This document shows, one piece after another, positions 5,425-6,850 of a stretch of 6,850 nucleotides of DNA; positions within the stretch are counted from its first letter, which is position 1, and each line of letters begins with the position of its first letter. Source of the stretch: Candidatus Magasanikbacteria bacterium RIFCSPLOWO2_02_FULL_44_11 (GTDB lineage Bacteria; Patescibacteriota; Patescibacteriia; Magasanikbacterales; GWA2-37-8); NCBI GenBank assembly GCA_001783035.1, contig MFQK01000056.1, forward strand, positions 26,756 through 33,605. The letters are read 5' to 3'. Under the pieces are notes generated by a model. The model was not told the DNA's origin. It worked only from the letters and a program-made list of their open reading frames with translations, and ran no database searches. A program made the translations under genes and the position numbers.

Positions 5425-6808
5425 AGAGACAGCTCGGCATAGCAGCATTGATAAACGGAAAAACGTTTTTCTTACCGCCAACGATAGTATAAAGCTTAGG
5501 TATAAGGTTGTCCAATGCTTGCGAAACTGTTGTTGTTTCAGCCAAACTGGTTAAGCGATTAAAAGTTTCATCATTACCATAGAGCGCGAGATCTAAACCG
5601 GTCGCCAAAACTTGCTTATCACCGGTTTGTAAACTAATAAATGCATAATCGGAAGAAAGAAAAGGTATTTCAGTTTTTTCATTGGCTATACTCACGCCAA
5701 GATCATTTAGCATTGCCTGGTAAGCGATTTGAATTTTAGGTAAATAATCTACCTGGCTAAATCCGCCGCCACATAACAATCCGTAATAACAGCTTAAAAC
5801 TATAAAAGTTAAAGCCATACTGGGCAACAACTCACCGTTTTTAAGCGCGGTCGCTATCGTTTCCGGTAAAAGGCGCAGGCGGTAAGACCGATCAATTGAA
5901 ACCAGCTCGTCGCCCTCCAGCGAGAGACCAAAACGGTGTCCATCACGAATCGCCCAAAATAAAAAAGTGCCTCGCCGTCCATCATCCGAAAAAGCTCCTA
6001 CCAACCCATTGAAAAAACACTTATACGACAGTCGCCAGGAGTTATTAAAGATAAGCTCGTGCAATTCGGTATTTTTTTCCAAATGATATTTCGTCAACAA
6101 AGACGAGACGATCGCCTCCTGAGATAAATATATAAGATGCATATTTTCCTGCCCAGGCAGACATCGCCAAAAAAGTTCATTCAAAATCGATACCTGCTCG
6201 ACATAGGTGTCGACTTCCATTAGTTTTTCTTGCCACTGAATAAATTTTTCGCCCAAATTAGAATTATATTTTCTTATTTGCACAACAAGATCGGCATACG
6301 CGTCGGATTTTATTTTTGGGAGCGAAGCGACGGGATTCTGACGATACTTCCCGGGCTGTAAAGACAATCGCACCTCAGCCAGCGCGGGCGTATGGAAAAC
6401 AAAACCTCTAGGAAAAGATGAATTATTCAACGAAACATTGGAAGTTGAAAAAATAATCGCCGTATTTCGACCTTGGCGTTGGTTCATAAGCGAAGCCACA
6501 AACGTACCACCAACAACAAAAGGGTGACTCACAGGACCATGATGCTCTGCCGTCGAAACATACCACTGCTCGCTGAGTTGTTTATTTATCGTATCGGCGA
6601 TTACACCGCCAAAAAGTCTAGTAGCCAATGAACGTACCGTTTCCAACAATTCATTTTTACGCAACCCAGAAACTCTATCACTATTTGGTTGGTACCGATA
6701 TGCCATCAATGATTTGGCGCGATTTTCGTTTATGATGTTAGCCAACCCAGGTTTTGCATCAAAAACTTCTTGTCGCATCGCTTCAAGTGTTATGTTTCGA
6801 TGACTCAT
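5417..6808 (-). CDS. Conserved-looking protein of unknown family, probable enzyme partner of the ATP-grasp ligase
   Basis: I do not recognise this 463-residue protein. It has no signal peptide and no clear membrane helix, apart from a hydrophobic stretch at about 331-347 (MALTFIVLSCYYGLLCG). It reads as a globular cytoplasmic protein. Motif-like stretches are STAEHHGPVSHPF (85-97), STSNVSLNNSSFPRGFVFHT (121-140), GTFLFWAIRDGHRFGLSL (280-297) and CGGGFSQVDYLPKIQ (346-360). The cluster of histidines in HHGPxxHP and the invariant-looking NSSFPRG suggest an active site, but that is inference. Codon use and composition look like those of its neighbours, and the frame is intact over its whole length. 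Its stop overlaps the start of the ATP-grasp gene, so the two proteins are probably made together. The ATG at 6808 has no Shine-Dalgarno sequence. Confidence 0.85.
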   Translation of the reverse strand: MSHRNITLEAMRQEVFDAKPGLANIINENRAKSLMAYRYQPNSDRVSGLRKNELLETVRSLATRLFGGVIADTINKQLSEQWYVSTAEHHGPVSHPFVVGGTFVASLMNQRQGRNTAIIFSTSNVSLNNSSFPRGFVFHTPALAEVRLSLQPGKYRQNPVASLPKIKSDAYADLVVQIRKYNSNLGEKFIQWQEKLMEVDTYVEQVSILNELFWRCLPGQENMHLIYLSQEAIVSSLLTKYHLEKNTELHELIFNNSWRLSYKCFFNGLVGAFSDDGRRGTFLFWAIRDGHRFGLSLEGDELVSIDRSYRLRLLPETIATALKNGELLPSMALTFIVLSCYYGLLCGGGFSQVDYLPKIQIAYQAMLNDLGVSIANEKTEIPFLSSDYAFISLQTGDKQVLATGLDLALYGNDETFNRLTSLAETTTVSQALDNLIPKLYTIVGGKKNVFPFINAAMPSCLYV

Positions 6809-6850
6809 AATTCATTAAAACGTCACATGCTTGGTCCAGCCAAAGACAGA
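6783..6850 (-). other. Possible 3' end of an upstream minus-strand gene
   Basis: Two frames could continue a gene from outside the window. One ends in TAA at 6815-6817 (final residues GWTKHVTF), 6 bp before the next ATG. The other ends in TGA at 6783-6785 (final residues NYESSKHNT), overlapping the next gene by 26 bp. The tight packing downstream makes some upstream neighbour likely, but the stretch is too short to choose a frame or name a product. Confidence 0.3.

Noticed and set aside
1011..6808. Alternative genetic code, because no complete gene ends in TGA (six TAA, one TAG)
   Set aside because: No gene contains an in-frame TGA, and seven stop codons are too few to support reassignment.

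Overview
The window is a 6.85 kb piece of a moderately AT-rich bacterial chromosome. Every gene I can support lies on the minus strand, so transcription runs from high to low coordinates. The genes are tightly packed, and almost none has a recognisable Shine-Dalgarno sequence. The compact HrcA, the short divergent YidC and the unfamiliar upstream gene pair suggest an uncultured lineage, perhaps Patescibacteria (CPR). That placement is an inference from gene style, not a demonstrated assignment. The DnaK carries the insertion near residues 80-100 that is typical of Gram-negative-type DnaK proteins.

Upstream unit (6850 to 2899): a possible tail of an earlier gene at the window edge comes first. 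Next are a 463-residue protein of unknown family and an ATP-grasp ligase of the cyanophycin-synthetase-like type, whose start overlaps the previous stop by 8 bp. A divergent YidC/Oxa1 membrane insertase and a short prohibitin/stomatin-like SPFH protein follow. The last two suggest a membrane-protein insertion and quality-control function. The first two look like an enzyme pair joining amino-acid-like substrates, but the product cannot be read from the sequence.

Intergenic control region (2678-2898): this 221-bp gap is unusually rich. It holds an intrinsic terminator for the upstream unit, a second GC-rich hairpin with a GNRA-type loop, and a perfect 33-bp inverted repeat enclosing both. The outer arm of that repeat contains the SPFH stop codon. 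Below it lie a near-consensus sigma70 promoter and a CIRCE operator that touches the -10 box.

Heat-shock unit (2677 to 1, running off the window): hrcA, grpE, an hsp20 small heat-shock gene and dnaK, separated by 3, 5 and 28 bp. HrcA should repress the unit through CIRCE. Hsp20 would hold unfolding proteins, and DnaK with its exchange factor GrpE would refold them. The notable features are hsp20 placed between grpE and dnaK, an HrcA about one third shorter than usual, and a CIRCE with a symmetric base change in both half-sites.
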